In this document: positions 1 through 10,760 of the stretch, piece by piece | How positions within the stretch are numbered: the stretch's first letter is position 1 | How the letters are laid out: every line of letters starts with the position of its first letter | The notes under the pieces: model-generated | Seen by the model: only the letters and a program-made list of their open reading frames with translations | What the model was told of the DNA's origin: nothing | The model's database searches: none | Made by a program: the position numbers and the translations under genes | Assembly (NCBI GenBank): GCA_033557465.1 | Contig: CM066034.1 | Location: forward strand, 988,009,637-988,073,636 | Direction: 5' to 3' | Length of the DNA stretch: 64,000 bases | From: Ichthyophis bannanicus | Taxonomy: Eukaryota; Chordata; Amphibia; Gymnophiona; Ichthyophiidae

Positions 1-149
1 ACGATCGGAATAGTAAAATTTAAATGTCCCATGGGGTGGGATAGCCGAGTGGAAAGGGTTGAATATTGGTGAGATATTCGGTGGCAGTCTCTTCATAGGA
101 GGTGTCACTGAATATTTCATCCGCAGAGTGTGATTTTCAGCCAGCTCTT

Positions 150-303
150 ATTTATTTATGTTTATTTGCACTACTGAAGATTATTCAACAGAGACAACCA
201 TACCTGGAACAAGAACTACCTGAAGTGCAAGCAGGGTTCAGGAAAGGACAAGGAACGAGAGACATCATCGCGGATGTGAGATGGATCCTTCTAAAGACTA
301 AAG
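150..303 (+). mobile_element. RTE-clade LINE, RT fragment (upstream piece)
   Basis: The translation contains VQAGFRKGQGTRD followed by ADVRWI, which matches the RT fingers region of RTE/BovB-type LINEs. The reading stops at about 303, where L2-like sequence begins, and resumes at about 829 (YQKDIYLCFIDYSKAF). The two pieces are therefore one element split by a later insertion. No endonuclease domain or 5' end is visible, so this is a dead fragment. Confidence 0.75.
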
Positions 304-828
304 ACCAACAACAGAGCCTTCTCACACATAGCCCCAACTATCTGGAATTCCCTACCAGAGGATCTATGTTCACTAACAGAGATCTTGGAATTCCGCAAAA
401 AATTAAAAACTTATCTATTCACTAAACACTACAATACCATGGAAAACCTTGCATTCAACATAGACAAAGGATAATCAGGTAAATGACCACTTAAAGCACA
501 AACCTCCCACCTAAATGGACAACACTCAGCTCTAACGAATTGACGATCCTATCTCTTATGCCCTAATACCTACGCATGTATATAGTTGTATCAGTTATGT
601 ACTGTCTTACGTATATAGATACTCCACCTTGTTAGTTAACTGTTTTTACATGGTCCCAGTTCAAAAACTCACCTTGTTTATTTTTGATATGTTAAGATGT
701 TCTATGTAAAATTAAGATGTTCTATGTAAAACAAACTAAGCTTTGTTAAATGTTGTTGTTTGTACACCGCAACTGATCTCTGGAAGATGCGGTATAAAAA
801 TGAGTGTTAAATAAAATAAATAAATAGA
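304..828 (+). mobile_element. L2-like LINE 3' end inserted in RTE
   Basis: The last codons of an L2-type ORF2 can be read near 330-424 in a broken frame (LEFRKKLKTYLFTK). A 3' UTR follows and ends in a 'caccgcaactgatctctggaag...cggtataaa' motif and an (aaat)n tail. That 3' end resembles the other L2-like tails in this window (28141, 31010). The element is severely 5'-truncated and lies inside the RTE reverse transcriptase, so it is the younger of the two. Confidence 0.7.
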
Positions 829-1168
829 TAAAGAATATCAAAAAGATATCTATTTGTGCTTTATCGACTACAGCAAGGCTTTTTGACTGTGTAAACTATG
901 AGAAACTCTGGGCCACATTAAGAAGCATGGGTATACCAGAACACCTGATCATTCTCTTGCACAATCTATACATTAATCAAGAAGCAACAGTTCGAACGGA
1001 ACAAGGAGAAACAGAATGGTTTAAAATCAGCAAAGGTGTAAGACAAGGCTGCATACTTTCCCCCTACCTGTTTAATTTATATGCAAAGCAAACCATCAGA
1101 GAAGCAGGATTGTATGAAGACAAAAGAGATGTGAAGATTGGTGGAAGACTCATCAACAACCTTCGCTA
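829..1168 (+). mobile_element. RTE-clade LINE, RT fragment (downstream piece)
   Basis: This continues the RTE reverse transcriptase: CFIDYSKAF, MGIPEHLIILL, QEATVRTEQGETEWF, then KGVRQGCILSPYLFNLYA. These are RT motifs in the order expected for the RTE clade. The sequence ends at NNLRY, just before the catalytic ADD, where CR1 sequence takes over. There is a frame disruption near 885 (the 'ggctttttgactgtg' area). Confidence 0.8.
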
Positions 1169-2136
1169 TGTCCTTGGTCCGATTCTTTTTAACATCTTTG
1201 TTAGTGATATAGCGGAAGGGCTGTCGGGTAAGGTTTGCCTCTTTGCGGATGATACCAAAATCTGCAATAGAGTAGACACCCAGGAAGGGGTAGATAACAT
1301 GAGGAGGGATCTAGCTAAGCTTGAATAATGGTCTAGAATTTGGCAGCTGGGATTTAATGTTAAAAAATGTAAGGTCATGTATTTGGGCTGCAGCAATCCA
1401 AGGGAGCAATATAGTATAAGGGGTGAAGTACTTTTGTCCACTAAAGAAGAGCGGGACTTAGGCGTGGTTGTGTGATGATCTTAAAGTAGCTAAACAGGTA
1501 GAAAAGGTGACGGCAAAAGCTAGAAGGATGCTTGGGTGCATACGGAGAGGAATGGCTAGCAGAAAAAAGGAGGTGATAATGCCTCTGTATAAGTCTTTGG
1601 TGCGACCTCATTTGGAGTATAGTATGCAATTCTGGAGACCACACCTTCAAAACGATGTGAACAGGATGGAGTCGGTGCAGAGGGTGGCTACTAAAATGAT
1701 TAGTGGTCTTCATTATAAAGCATATGAGGACAGACTTAAGGATCTTAATATGTACACCTTAGAGGAAAGGCGGGATAGAGGTGATATGATTGAGATATTT
1801 AAATACCTCCGTGGCATAAATGTTCAGGGAGAGAGCCTCTTTCAATTGAAAGCAAGTTCTGCTACGAGGGGACATTGGATGAGGGTGAAGGGAGATAGAT
1901 TGAGGAGTGATATGCAGAAATATTTCTTTACGGAAAGAGTAGTGGATCTGTGGAATAGTCTCCCAGTGGAGTTGGTAGAGATGAGGACAGTAACTGAAGT
2001 CAAAAAAGCATGGGACACACACAGAGGATCTCTAAAGGTAAAAAGGGGACTGTTGTAGTTGTTGATATGGAAGGACAGACTAGATAGGCCATGTGGTCTT
2101 TTTCTGTCATCATATTTCTATGTTTCTATGTTTCTA
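1169..2136 (+). mobile_element. CR1 LINE group A, 5'-truncated
   Basis: The RT starts at VLGPILFNIF and runs through CLFADDTKI, RPHLEYSMQFWRPH and RVVDLWNSLP to a stop at 2058. It closely matches the antisense copy at 59081-60868. A stop at 1326-1328 and a frameshift near 1475 break the frame, leaving an open segment 1468-2058. The element ends in repeats of 'tttctatg' (about 2113-2134), the 8-bp 3' repeat characteristic of CR1. The usual 5' truncation explains the missing endonuclease. Confidence 0.9.
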
Positions 2137-2900
2137 CCACTTCTGTAGATCACCCTGTATGTTCTCATGAAAACCCTGGTCACTAGAAGTGTGGCAAGTG
2201 CCAACATTGTGCATACACTTTGGAAGGTGAAACATGGCACTACAATAAACAAGGTTTTCAGTTACATACATGATGGCACACCACATGTTCTTCTACTTTT
2301 GTGGTATATGTGATCATACAGTATGCCCTTGTGACCTGGTTTATGTTGGACGTACTACCAGACAGATAAAGACACGCCTTAGTGAACATGCTTCACGTCT
2401 GCAGATGGTCACACTATTGGCACCAACAGTTGAACATTGCTCACAGTTTGGACATTCCTTCACTCAACTATTGTGGTGTGTGATTGATCATGTTCCTGCA
2501 GATCCCCGGAGAGGGGACTGCTTGGCTAAATTGCAGTGGAAAGAACAATGGATCTTTCGATTGTACATCCTGGTTTCATCAGGTTTGAACCTGGAGATTG
2601 ATTGGTCCAGTTTCTTTTAAAGTAATCCCATCATTTTAGGGTGTATCCTTTCAATGGATCCTCCCTTTTCTGGTTGATGTTGGCTCTTGATATCAGACCC
2701 CACTCCTTTTAAGGCGTGGGTTGTTGGTCTCCTGTTTAAAGCACTGAACATCTTGTGAGTTTCCTGAAACCTGAAGCACAGACTGCTTTGATTAGGGCTT
2801 AAAACGCGACACTTCGTGTGTGGAACTTCCTTGGAAATTTGCTTTTTTTCAAGCGCTGTACTGGGGAGATACAGTAAGTACTCAAACATTTTTTTCTATT
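2137..2900 (+). mobile_element. Penelope-like element, GIY-YIG 3' fragment
   Basis: A cysteine-rich stretch near 2195-2215 (CGKCQHC) precedes a GIY-YIG-type domain at about 2320-2620, with LVYVGRTTRQIKTRLSEH and later HVPADPRRGD. The larger copy at 52243-55160 has the same order. The frame is intact only at 2270-2620 (116 codons) and is broken upstream. The rest, to about 2900, is probably 3' UTR, but I cannot fix its end. Confidence 0.75.
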
Positions 2901-3099
2901 AACGCTAATAATAATAAAAATAATTAAAATGGAGACTAATCAGTAGAGAGTGGACTCATTTCCACCCTTTTGCTAAGTAAAATATACCTTATTCTATCAC
3001 CTATATTTCATTGGGGATCATTTATTTTTTGTTATGATTTTTTGACTTGGGGTATTTTTTGTTGAATGTTTATTTATAGGCAAATTACGAAGCTACCTA

Positions 3100-3540
3100 G
3101 AGTGCCACTGTTTGAAACATGATAGCAGCGGGACGTAGTGCTTCAACAGGCTTTGCTTCACTCTGTAGTGCACACCTGCAACCAACCCGGCATTCAGCTT
3201 TGTTCTTTCTTGGTCCAGCCCTGTGGAATTCCTTGCCCACCTCACTCCGTCTTGAAACAAACTATCCTGCCTTTAAGTCACAGTTGAAAACTCATCTCTT
3301 CATCACGGCTTATAACCTCCCAGCTTCTCAACCCTGACTTGGTCTATTAATGTTCGTCTAAGTTCTCCCCTTATGTATTTTCTTGGCACGCTCTATGATT
3401 TCCTCTTTCCTGTCTAAGATTGTAGTTCTTTTCCTCTTTCCTGGCCTTGTGCCTCTTTCTGCTTGTTAACGTATTGTGAACTGCCCTGATGTCGTATAGG
3501 ACGGTATATCAAATCTAAATAAACTGAAACTGAAACTGAA
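3100..3540 (+). mobile_element. L2-group LINE 3' end
   Basis: A 72-codon frame (3119-3337) reads LGPALWNSLPTSLR then FKSQLKTHLFITAY. This is the C-terminal signature of L2-group ORF2 proteins. A 3' UTR follows and ends in a short (tgaaac)n repeat at 3522-3540. No RT core remains. The tail differs from the (aaat)n-tailed L2 copies elsewhere, so it is probably a different family. Confidence 0.65.
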
Positions 3541-3904
3541 GCCCTGGTACTGCCACTTTTGCTTTCGCTCCATGTCCCTTCAGCTGACATGCAGGAAAAG
3601 CAGTGATTAATACACCACCTGCTTCCAAGATTGAGGCCAATCTTGCGGTAAGAGCCCCGCCATTTGTGTACCTGATACTGTGTGACTGGTCGTGCACTGT
3701 AAGGAAACCGGCATTGTATTAAGTACCGCGTCTCGTATTTGACAGAGCGAGAGGAAGAAGAGTGGTGCCAAAGCTGCAGGGGATGAAAGGGGGAGACAGG
3801 GCTTTTGGGAGGGCAATCACTGAGGATGGGAGGTGGAAGGAAGCATAGTGAGAGGGGCAGGGAGTGTGGTGAGTATATCCTTCTGGTATTTTGGAGGGCA
3901 ATGT
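3541..3904. other. Unassigned stretch
   Basis: I see no recognisable gene or repeat. Several antisense frames of 60-178 codons overlap here, but they have biased composition, no motif and no conserved start context. I treat them as chance. Confidence 0.5.
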
Positions 3905-4110
3905 ATAGTAACATAGAAAATGATGGCAGATAAAGACCAGCGTGGTCCATCTAGTCTGCCCAGCAAGGTGGCAAGAGTTGCACCTGCCACTCTATGCAAG
4001 TTACCCCCCTCTATACCTTTCTTTAGCATTGTACCCACTGCTTAATGATGGTTATCCCCCCTTATGCCTTTGTTTAGGGTTGTACTCACCGCTCCGTGCA
4101 CGTTACGTAG
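3905..4110 (-). mobile_element. CR1 group C 3' end, antisense
   Basis: On the plus strand this begins 'agtaacatag', then 'gatggcagataaagacc', then 'ggtccatctagtctgccc'. The same sequence recurs at 33766, 50319 and, reversed, at 63780. It is the 3' UTR of one CR1 group. Only about 200 bp remain, with no coding sequence. Confidence 0.75.
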
Positions 4111-4270
4111 ATGTCGCTGTTTTCTCCTGAATGTACGGGCCCTGGAACTAGCATGGGCAGTAGTCTGGAAGATGGAAAGGGGAATAGTAGAAACACAACC
4201 CAGGGGGAAGAACTGGGAAGTAACTTAGGGGGAATATGAATGTCCAGACATTTGCAGGGAAATTCCTTTT

Positions 4271-4846
4271 TTGAGTCCTCAGCCACAAGGGGAATCATGT
4301 GCCCATGAGAGAAGGGTTAGGACAGCCGTTATAGTTGATGATTCGCTCATTAGGCATGTAGATAGCTGGGTGGCTGTTGGACATGAGGATTGCCTGGTAA
4401 CATGCCTGCCTGGTGCGAAGGTAGCGGACCTCACGCGCCACCTAGATAAGGTCTTAGATAGTGCTGGGGAGGAGTCTGCTGTCTTGGTACATGTCGGTAC
4501 CAATGACATAGGAAAATGTGGTAGGGCGGTTCTGGAGGCTAAATTTAGGCCTTTAGGTAGGAAGTTGAAATCCAGAACTTCCAGTGTAGCGTTCTCCGAA
4601 ATGCTTCCCATTCCACACGCAGGACCCAAAAGGCAGGCAGAGCCCCGGAGTCTCAATGTGTGGATGAGACAATGGTGCAAGGATGAGGGTTTTGGATTTG
4701 TTAGGAACTGGGGAACATTCTGGGGAAAGGAGGGGCTCTTCCGAAGAGTTGGACTTCACCTTAACCGGGATGGAACCAGGCTGCTGGCATTAATCTTTAA
4801 AAAGGAGATAGAGCAGCTTTTAAATGAGATAACAGGGGACAGCTGA
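4271..4846 (+). pseudogene. CR1 ORF1 with SGNH-esterase domain
   Basis: This open frame of 191 codons carries the three blocks of the SGNH hydrolase fold known from CR1 ORF1. A degenerate block I reads DDSLIRH (the usual motif is GDSLLR, so the Gly before the nucleophile motif is replaced). Block III is HVGTND. The final block, LHLNRDG, holds the catalytic-His region. The protein is thought to act in the LINE ribonucleoprotein with ORF2p, with a possible lipid or ester substrate. An N-terminal zinc finger, expected in longer ORF1s, is not seen, and the start is uncertain because upstream codons are noisy. It is probably non-functional because ORF2 is dead. Confidence 0.75.
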
Positions 4847-5025
4847 CAGTCGCACAAAAGCACATGGTTCAGAAGAATGCATCCTTGAAGGATACTACCA
4901 AAAGAAGAGAGGTTCCAAAAAAGAGTAAAGTAGCCCAAATGCCCTCGAGTATGGAGCAGATAGCGCTTAAAGATCCCAAATTACCCATGCCTACCAGTAG
5001 CCAAATTAATATGAATAAAATACAG

Positions 5026-5958
5026 TCTCTAAAATGCTTGTATGCAAATGCTAGAAGTCTAAAAAATAAGATGGGAGAGTTAGAATATATAGCACTTACC
5101 GAACACACAATTTAGGATAGCTATCCAGAGGGTCTCCATGAGTTGACTCCGACTTGACGGTACTTAACAAAAAAAATAAATGAGAGGTTAGATATGATTG
5201 GAATCTCAGAGACATGGTGGAAGGAAAACAACTAGTGGGACACTGTGATACCTGGGTACAAACTATATCGTAATGATAGAGCTGATCAAATTGGTGGAGG
5301 GGTTGCGCTCTATGTTAGAGAGGGCATTGAGTCAGAAAGCATTAAAGTTTTGCAGGAAACAAAATTGGCTGTAGAATCTCTATGGATTGAAATTCCATGT
5401 AAACAGGGGAAGGCGATGGCAGTGGGGGTGTACTATCGACCGCCTGGGCAGAATGAACAAATGGATGATGAAATGCTCAAAGAAATCAAGGAAGCTAACA
5501 AATGTTACAGCACAGTAATAATAATGGGTGATTTCAATTACCCCAGTATCGACTGGGTCAGTGTCACCGCAGGACATGCTAGGGAGATAAAGTTCCTAGA
5601 TGAAATAAATGACCGCTTCTTGGAGCAGCTGGTTCATGAACCCACCAGAGGGGAAGCCATATTGGACCTAGTCCTTAGTGGAACACCAGATCTGGTACAA
5701 GAGATAAGGGTGTTGGGGCCACTTGGCAACAGTGATCATAGCATGATCGTATTTGATTTAATTAGTGGAGGAGGGATGGTAAGGAAATCCACAGTACTAC
5801 CTTTTAACTTTCGAAAGGGAGACTATGATAAAATGAGGAAAATAGTTAAGAAAAAACTAAAAGGAGCAGTTGCAAAGGTTAAAGACTTACATCAAACTTG
5901 GGTGTTGTTCAAAAAAAATATCTTGGAAGCCCAGACCAACTGTATTCCATGCTTTTAA
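5026..5958 (+). pseudogene. CR1 ORF2, AP-endonuclease domain
   Basis: Reading begins SLKCLYANARSLKNKMGELEY. It is interrupted by the insertion at 5102-5178 and resumes as RLDMIGISETWW. The frame at 5245-5958 then carries GGGVALYVREG, VGVYYRPPGQ, IIMGDFNYPSIDW, ILDLVL and GNSDHSMIVF. These are the metal and phosphate-binding blocks of an APE-type endonuclease, and GDFN and SDH are intact. This domain nicks target DNA for target-primed reverse transcription. A stop at 5956-5958 separates it from the RT. Confidence 0.8.
5102..5178 (+). mobile_element. RTE 3' tail inserted in CR1 ORF2
   Basis: The sequence 'cacaatttaggatagctatccagaggg' to 'cgacggtacttaacaa' matches the last part of the RTE fragment ending at 31335. 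It sits between the codons for ELEYIAL and RLDMIGIS of CR1 and ends in an A-rich run. It is a very short, 5'-truncated RTE (or RTE-tailed SINE) insertion. Confidence 0.7.
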
Positions 5959-7848
5959 GAAAAGTGGAAGGAAGTCCAAAAACTGACAGCATGGTTTAAA
6001 GGTGAGCCAAATGACAAAAACGGGAAACAGCACAAGCACTGGCAAGTTAAATGCAAGTCATTGATAAGGCAGGCAAAGGGAGAATTTGAGAAGAAGCTTG
6101 CTGCGGAAGCAAAAACGCGTAATAAAGACTTTTTCAAGTACATTCATAGCAAAAAACCTGTGAGAGAGTCAGTTGATCCATTAGATGATAGAGGGGTTAA
6201 AGGGGCACTAAGAGACGACAAGGCAATAGCGGAGAGACTGCATGAATTCTTTGTTTCGGTCTTTACTGAGGAAGATGTAGGGATGACTGAAGTGGTATTT
6301 AAAGGTGCGGAAGAATTGAAGGAAATATCAATACATCGGGAAGATGTATTACAACTATTTGATAAACTGAAGAGTAGCAAATCACCTGGACCGGATGATA
6401 TACATCCAAGGATGTTGAAAGAACTGAAATATGAGATTGCAGACCTGCTGTTAGTAATCTGTGAACTATCATTAAAGTCATCTGTAATATCTGAAGACAG
6501 GAGGATGACCAACGTAACGCCAATTTTTAAAAATGGTCCCGGGGTGATCTGGGAAACTACAGACCGGTGAGCCTGACGTCAGTACTGGGAAAAATGGTAG
6601 AAACCATCATAAAGAACAAAATTGCTGAACATGTAAATAATCATGGCTTAATGGGAGACAGTCAACATGACTTTAGACAAGGCAGATCTTGTCTTACTAA
6701 TCTGTTAAGGTTTTTTGAAGGTGTGAATAAACAGGTAGACAAAGGTGAGTCGGTTGATATAGTGTATTTGGACTTTCAGAAAGCCTTCGACAAGGTCCCT
6801 CATCAGAGACTTTTGGCAAAACTAAAGAGTCATGGGATAGGAGGCAGTGTACTATTGTGGATCAGGAACTGGTTAAAAGATAGAAAGCAGAGGGTAGTGC
6901 TAAATGGCCAATTTTCCCAATGGAGAAAGGTGAATAGTGGTGTACCCCAGGGATCTGTGCTGGGTCCGCTGCTTTTTGACATATTCATAAATGACCTGGA
7001 AAAGGGAATAACAAGCGAGGCTATCAAATTTGCAGATGACACAAAACTATTTAAAGTTATTAAAACCCAAGAGAACTGTGGAAAATTGCAAGAGGATCTT
7101 GATAAATTGGAAGACTGGGCTTCAAAATAGCAGATGAAATTTAATGTGGAGAAATGCAAAGTTATGCACCGAGGGAAGAACAACCCTAACTATGGTTACA
7201 CGGTGCAAAGTTCAACATTAGGAACCTCCACCCAGGAAAAAGATTTAGGAGTCATCGTGGATAACATGTTAAAATCCTCTGCCCAGTGTGCAGCGGCAGC
7301 CAAGAGAGCAAATAGAATGCTAGGTATCATAAGGAAAGGAATGGAAAATAAAACCAAGGATATTATAATGCTTCTGTATCGTTCCATGGTGCGACCGCGC
7401 CTTGAATATTGTGTGCAATTCTGATTGCCGTATCTTAAAAAGGATATAGAGTTATTAGAAAAGGTTCAGAGAAGAGCCACCAAAATGGTAAAGGGGATGG
7501 AAGGATACCCCTATGAAGAAAGACTAAAAAGGTTAGGGCTCTTCAACCTAGAAAAGAGACGGCTGAGGGGAAATATGATAGAGGTCTATAAATTAATGAA
7601 TGGAGTGGAATGGGTAAATGTAGATTGATTGTTTATGTCATCAGAATATAAAAAGACTAGGGGACATGCAATGAAGCTACAGGGTAACCTACAGTATTTA
7701 AGACTAATAAGAGAAAATATTTGTTCACTCAACGTGTAATCAAACTCTGGAATTTGTTACCGGAGGATGTAGTAAAAGCTGTTAGTGTAGCTGGGTTTAA
7801 AAAAGGTTTGGACAAGTTCCTGGAGGAAAGGTCCATAAACCACTATTA
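5959..7848 (+). pseudogene. CR1 ORF2, reverse transcriptase domain
   Basis: RT blocks in order: [13 protein letters not shown] (about 6385), [90 protein letters not shown] and a thumb/C-terminal region to about 7848. The catalytic Asp residues (YLDF, FADD) are kept. A frameshift near 6540 ('NGPGVIWETTDR' replaces the conserved [12 protein letters not shown]), stops at 7128-7130 and 7422-7424, and decay after 7628 make it a pseudogene. Confidence 0.85.
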
Positions 7849-8022
7849 AAAGGGACCCAGGATATCACTGCTTGACCCAGTACAAGCATTGAGGAATCTG
7901 TGTCTTTTCGGGAGACTGCTAGGTACGTATGACCTAGATTGGCCACTGTTGGAAACAGGATACTGGGCTTGATGGACCTTGGTCTGACCCAGTATGGCAT
8001 ATCTTATGTTCTTATGTTCTTA

Positions 8023-9097
8023 AGCTGCCAAAAAAACAACTACGTCTCTGGAGCAGCATCCCATTCTCCTTCACCAGGGAACAGAGAAGAGTAGGCATTA
8101 AGGCCTTAAGCCCTTGCAAATGGTTTGCTCAGAAAACCATTCTGTAAATGGGGAGACTGCTACTATTACCTATGAAGTGCTACGCAGGCTCAGCCTAGGG
8201 GTTCCCACCGTAGATTCTACTGAGCTGGCCTAAGATGTTCGACTAGTGAAGTCTCCAAGACAGGGGGTCTGGAGGCAAAAGAAACCCAACCAATTTAGCA
8301 TCTAAGATACAGAGAGAGACAGAAACTGGGAGAATGATGTAAATTTGGGAGAGAGTCAGTCTGCACACAAATGGGTCCCTGGGACCCGATTCCCAGCAGT
8401 CCTGAAGAAAGGGCTCCAGTCCAGCTAAGGACCCCTTGAGACACCGCATGAAAGCCAGATTCAAGTAGAAGAGTGAGTAATTTGTAGAAATATTATCCTA
8501 CCGATGGGGAACTTTCTTAAGGAGTTGAGACCAAGAATGCATGTGAATACCTTACTCACCTCATGTGAAGATTGCCAATATGTTTGGATTGTGTTTAGAG
8601 CATTGCATTGACTCCTGCTGCGGTGAAGTGGCTTTTAGGTGACTCTCTGCGGCTAAGAGAGTCAGTGGCGTACAGAGGGAGTTAATTGAAATATTCATAC
8701 ACTAGCCTGGCAAAGTCCTGTCCCAAAGTCCTCGGCACCTATAAACATCCCCATTTCCCCCTTCCCCTGATTATACACATTTCCAGTAGCATCCTGCCAG
8801 GTTAGAAAAATCCAGAGATCCCTATATATAAAAGACGTGGTAACTCGGGGAAGTTCCTAAAGGAAAGAATACAGAAAGCACACTCCTTCCCTTTGTACAG
8901 AGTGTGTGCTGGAGGGAGCCCGGGAGAGCTGCCTCTCTGATCAGCAGTTCAATAAAACAGAGAAAGCTTCCTCCTTAGGCTGGTTAGGCCCAACCGAGTT
9001 AATAGGAGAATGGAGGAGGCTGATAGTTCCAAGGTGAACTGGGATTGTGAAACCAACTAGTAGGTATTTCTGGAACATCCAAGAGATTGTGGACAAT
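8023..9097. other. Unassigned; LTR-like features at 8690-8990
   Basis: No coding sequence is recognised. A 'ctatatataaaag' TATA-like box at about 8822 is followed about 125 bp later by 'caataaaac' (a poly(A)-signal match at about 8950). This spacing would fit U3/R of a solo LTR. I find no terminal TG...CA pair, target duplication or primer-binding site, so the LTR idea is weak. Confidence 0.3.
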
Positions 9098-9386
9098 ATC
9101 CTTTATTTATATTCTCTTATATACCATGCTATTCTGCATCAGTGCAGTTTACATTGAACAAACTGAAATTACATTGAACAGGGCATTATAACTTAGAGAT
9201 AACTATTTTACAGGGAACATGGGCTATGGAGGATTAAATGGCTTGCCCAAGACCAGAAGGAGCACCTGTGGGACTAGAAACCCCAGTCCTTCCAGCCCAA
9301 GGTTGCTGTCCTGCTAGTGGGATTTGAACCCCTGACCTTCTGGCCTGAAGTACCTCGCCCCAACCACTAGGCCACTCCTCCACTCC
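9098..9386 (-). mobile_element. tRNA/CORE SINE with L2-like tail, antisense
   Basis: Read on the minus strand, it starts 'ggagtggaggagtggcctagtgg', which includes an A-box-like pol III signal. A B-box 'gggttcaaatccc' follows, then the CORE motif 'cttgggcaagccatttaa', and last an L2-type tail (gtaaactgcactgatgcag...ggtatataagag) with an A/T-rich end. It matches 40120-40405. The B-box is promoter sequence for RNA polymerase III, not a working tRNA. Confidence 0.8.
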
Positions 9387-9414
9387 AACACAATATTATT
9401 CTAATATTGTGTTG
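9386..9414. repeat. Perfect 13-bp inverted repeat
   Basis: Arms 9386-9398 and 9402-9414 are exact complements with a 3-base loop, directly at the head end of the SINE. It could be a small hairpin or cruciform; no function is implied. Confidence 0.8.
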
Positions 9415-9639
9415 TTCTTAATATATCTGATATCAATAACTACTGGACTCTTCCTTTTATTGCAATAAATTGTGTTGCTTTAGTACAATGGTTGCATTAC
9501 TTAGCACCAAAAAATTATATTTCTAAACATTTTTATTTGTGAATTAGGTGGGAGCTTCTGTGCTTGTCATCATCACTCCCCAACTAGTTTAAATACATAT
9601 TAGAAACCAATATTTTTGTCTTCATTTTTTTCATCATGT

Positions 9640-9672
9640 GTGGGGGTGGGGGGAGGGAGTGGGGGGGGGGAG
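9640..9672 (+). repeat. G-rich tract, G-quadruplex potential
   Basis: Runs of five, six, three and ten G are separated by one to four bases. This gives at least four G-tracts, so an intramolecular quadruplex is possible. Simple sequence next to the start of repeat X copy A. Confidence 0.6.
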
Positions 9673-9745
9673 GCTTTCTCAAAACTCCAGTCAGGTACAG
9701 AACCAAACCAAAAAGCTGATTAGATTATATGAAGGAAATGCAAGA

Positions 9746-10520
9746 GTTTGCACACCAAGGAACTAAAAGAAAGAGTGAGAACCACAGCACAGTTTATAAA
9801 ATTAAATTATAACTCATTTTTATTTTGTTGTTATAAACTGCGTTATGGTTTTTGCTTTTTGCTTTTGGAACATATATTTTGCATCCACAGAACCCACTTC
9901 AGCAGTGGGTGCAGAGCAGAACCAGGACATTCACCCACAGAACTCAATATCTTAAAAAAGCAAACATATATTATCCAGTACCAGGCTTATTGTGAACTAA
10001 TACAAAACCCTACAACAAAGTCACTGAGTATCTATAGAGCAAATCTACCATACCATATCATATCAGCACCAACTTCCAAAACTCACATAAGGAGGCTATC
10101 CAAAAAAAGCATCACTGTAAATACTACAGTGGGCCCTGGAACATCCAAACACCTATTTGGACAGCTGAACAATTCAGATTCCTACAGTACAGATCGCTAC
10201 GTACAAACTCCATGTTCACAGAACACCTGGTCTTGGTCACACACTCAAAACACAGACCCTCACCAAGTACAGAAAAAGTGACCGTAACCTAAACATAAAC
10301 ATATGTAGATAACAATTAAACGTCAACCTCAAAAAGCCAGATTCTGCATACAATGCAATACCAGAGAAACAGAAAGAGAAGCATTTCCATGTACTGCATA
10401 AAATATAAAGATAGCAGCAAGTCTGGTCATTAAATTGAAAATAAAATTCTCTTCTAACTTTGTTGTCTGACCATTTTATTCTATGATCATGTAGGTCCCA
10501 AACTGAGGTTCCTGCATTTC
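9746..10520 (+). repeat. Repeat X, copy A
   Basis: Starting 'tttgcacaccaaggaac' and running to 'attttattctatgatcat', this segment matches 11145-11640 (plus strand) and 24505-25254 (minus strand) block by block. Shared landmarks are 'agagcaaatcta', 'tacagtgggccctggaacatcc', 'gtacaaactccat' and 'ttgttgtctgaccattttatt'. It holds no credible coding frame; the 177-codon frame 9748-10281 is not kept in the other copies. Copy A lacks the minisatellite part seen downstream in B and C. I do not recognise the family. Confidence 0.7.
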
Positions 10521-10614
10521 TCTGTCTCCCAGAGCACCCTCCTGTCTACTTTCCCCCAGAGATGGCATGAGGGTGATGCAGGGCCATGTGCAGAGACTCA
10601 CTGTGGCATCATTT

Positions 10615-10760
10615 GCATAAATTTACTATACTTTATTTTAAAATGTATATGGCACCCATCTAAAATTCTAGGCGGCTTCTAAACATACACATGCAATTTA
10701 ATAAAGCAATGTTACAATAAAACAAACATAATAAACATGAAATTTAATTAATGAAAAGTC
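10615..10760 (-). mobile_element. Possible LINE/SINE tail, antisense
   Basis: The plus strand shows an A/T-rich start followed by 'ggcacccatctaaaattctaggcggcttctaaac'. On the other strand this resembles the short structured 3' ends of L2-group elements (gccgcctagaattttagatggg...). There is no coding part. Weak call. Confidence 0.35.

Larger units (their letters stand above)
4111..8022 (+). mobile_element. CR1 LINE group B, nearly full length, decayed
   Basis: The order is the CR1 order: ORF1 esterase (4271-4846), ORF2 endonuclease (about 5026-5958), RT (5959-7848), a 3' UTR ending '...tctgacccagtatggcata', then the 8-bp repeat 'tatgttct' at about 8003-8020. Stops at 5956, 7128 and 7422, frameshifts near 6540 and 7630, and an RTE-tail insertion at 5102-5178 disable it. 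The 5' boundary is a guess because no 5' UTR hallmark is visible. It is the most complete group B copy here. Confidence 0.85.

Noticed and set aside
102..425. 107-codon frame read as one protein
   Set aside because: It is an RTE fragment running into an L2 tail; the second half is out of frame for the L2 protein.
3414..3950. 178-codon antisense frame
   Set aside because: It crosses a LINE tail, unassigned DNA and the start of a CR1 3' end, has no domain and low-complexity patches, and the composition is not protein-like.
9746..10281. 177-codon frame in repeat X copy A
   Set aside because: Homologous copies B and C have stops and indels in that frame, so it is not conserved as protein.
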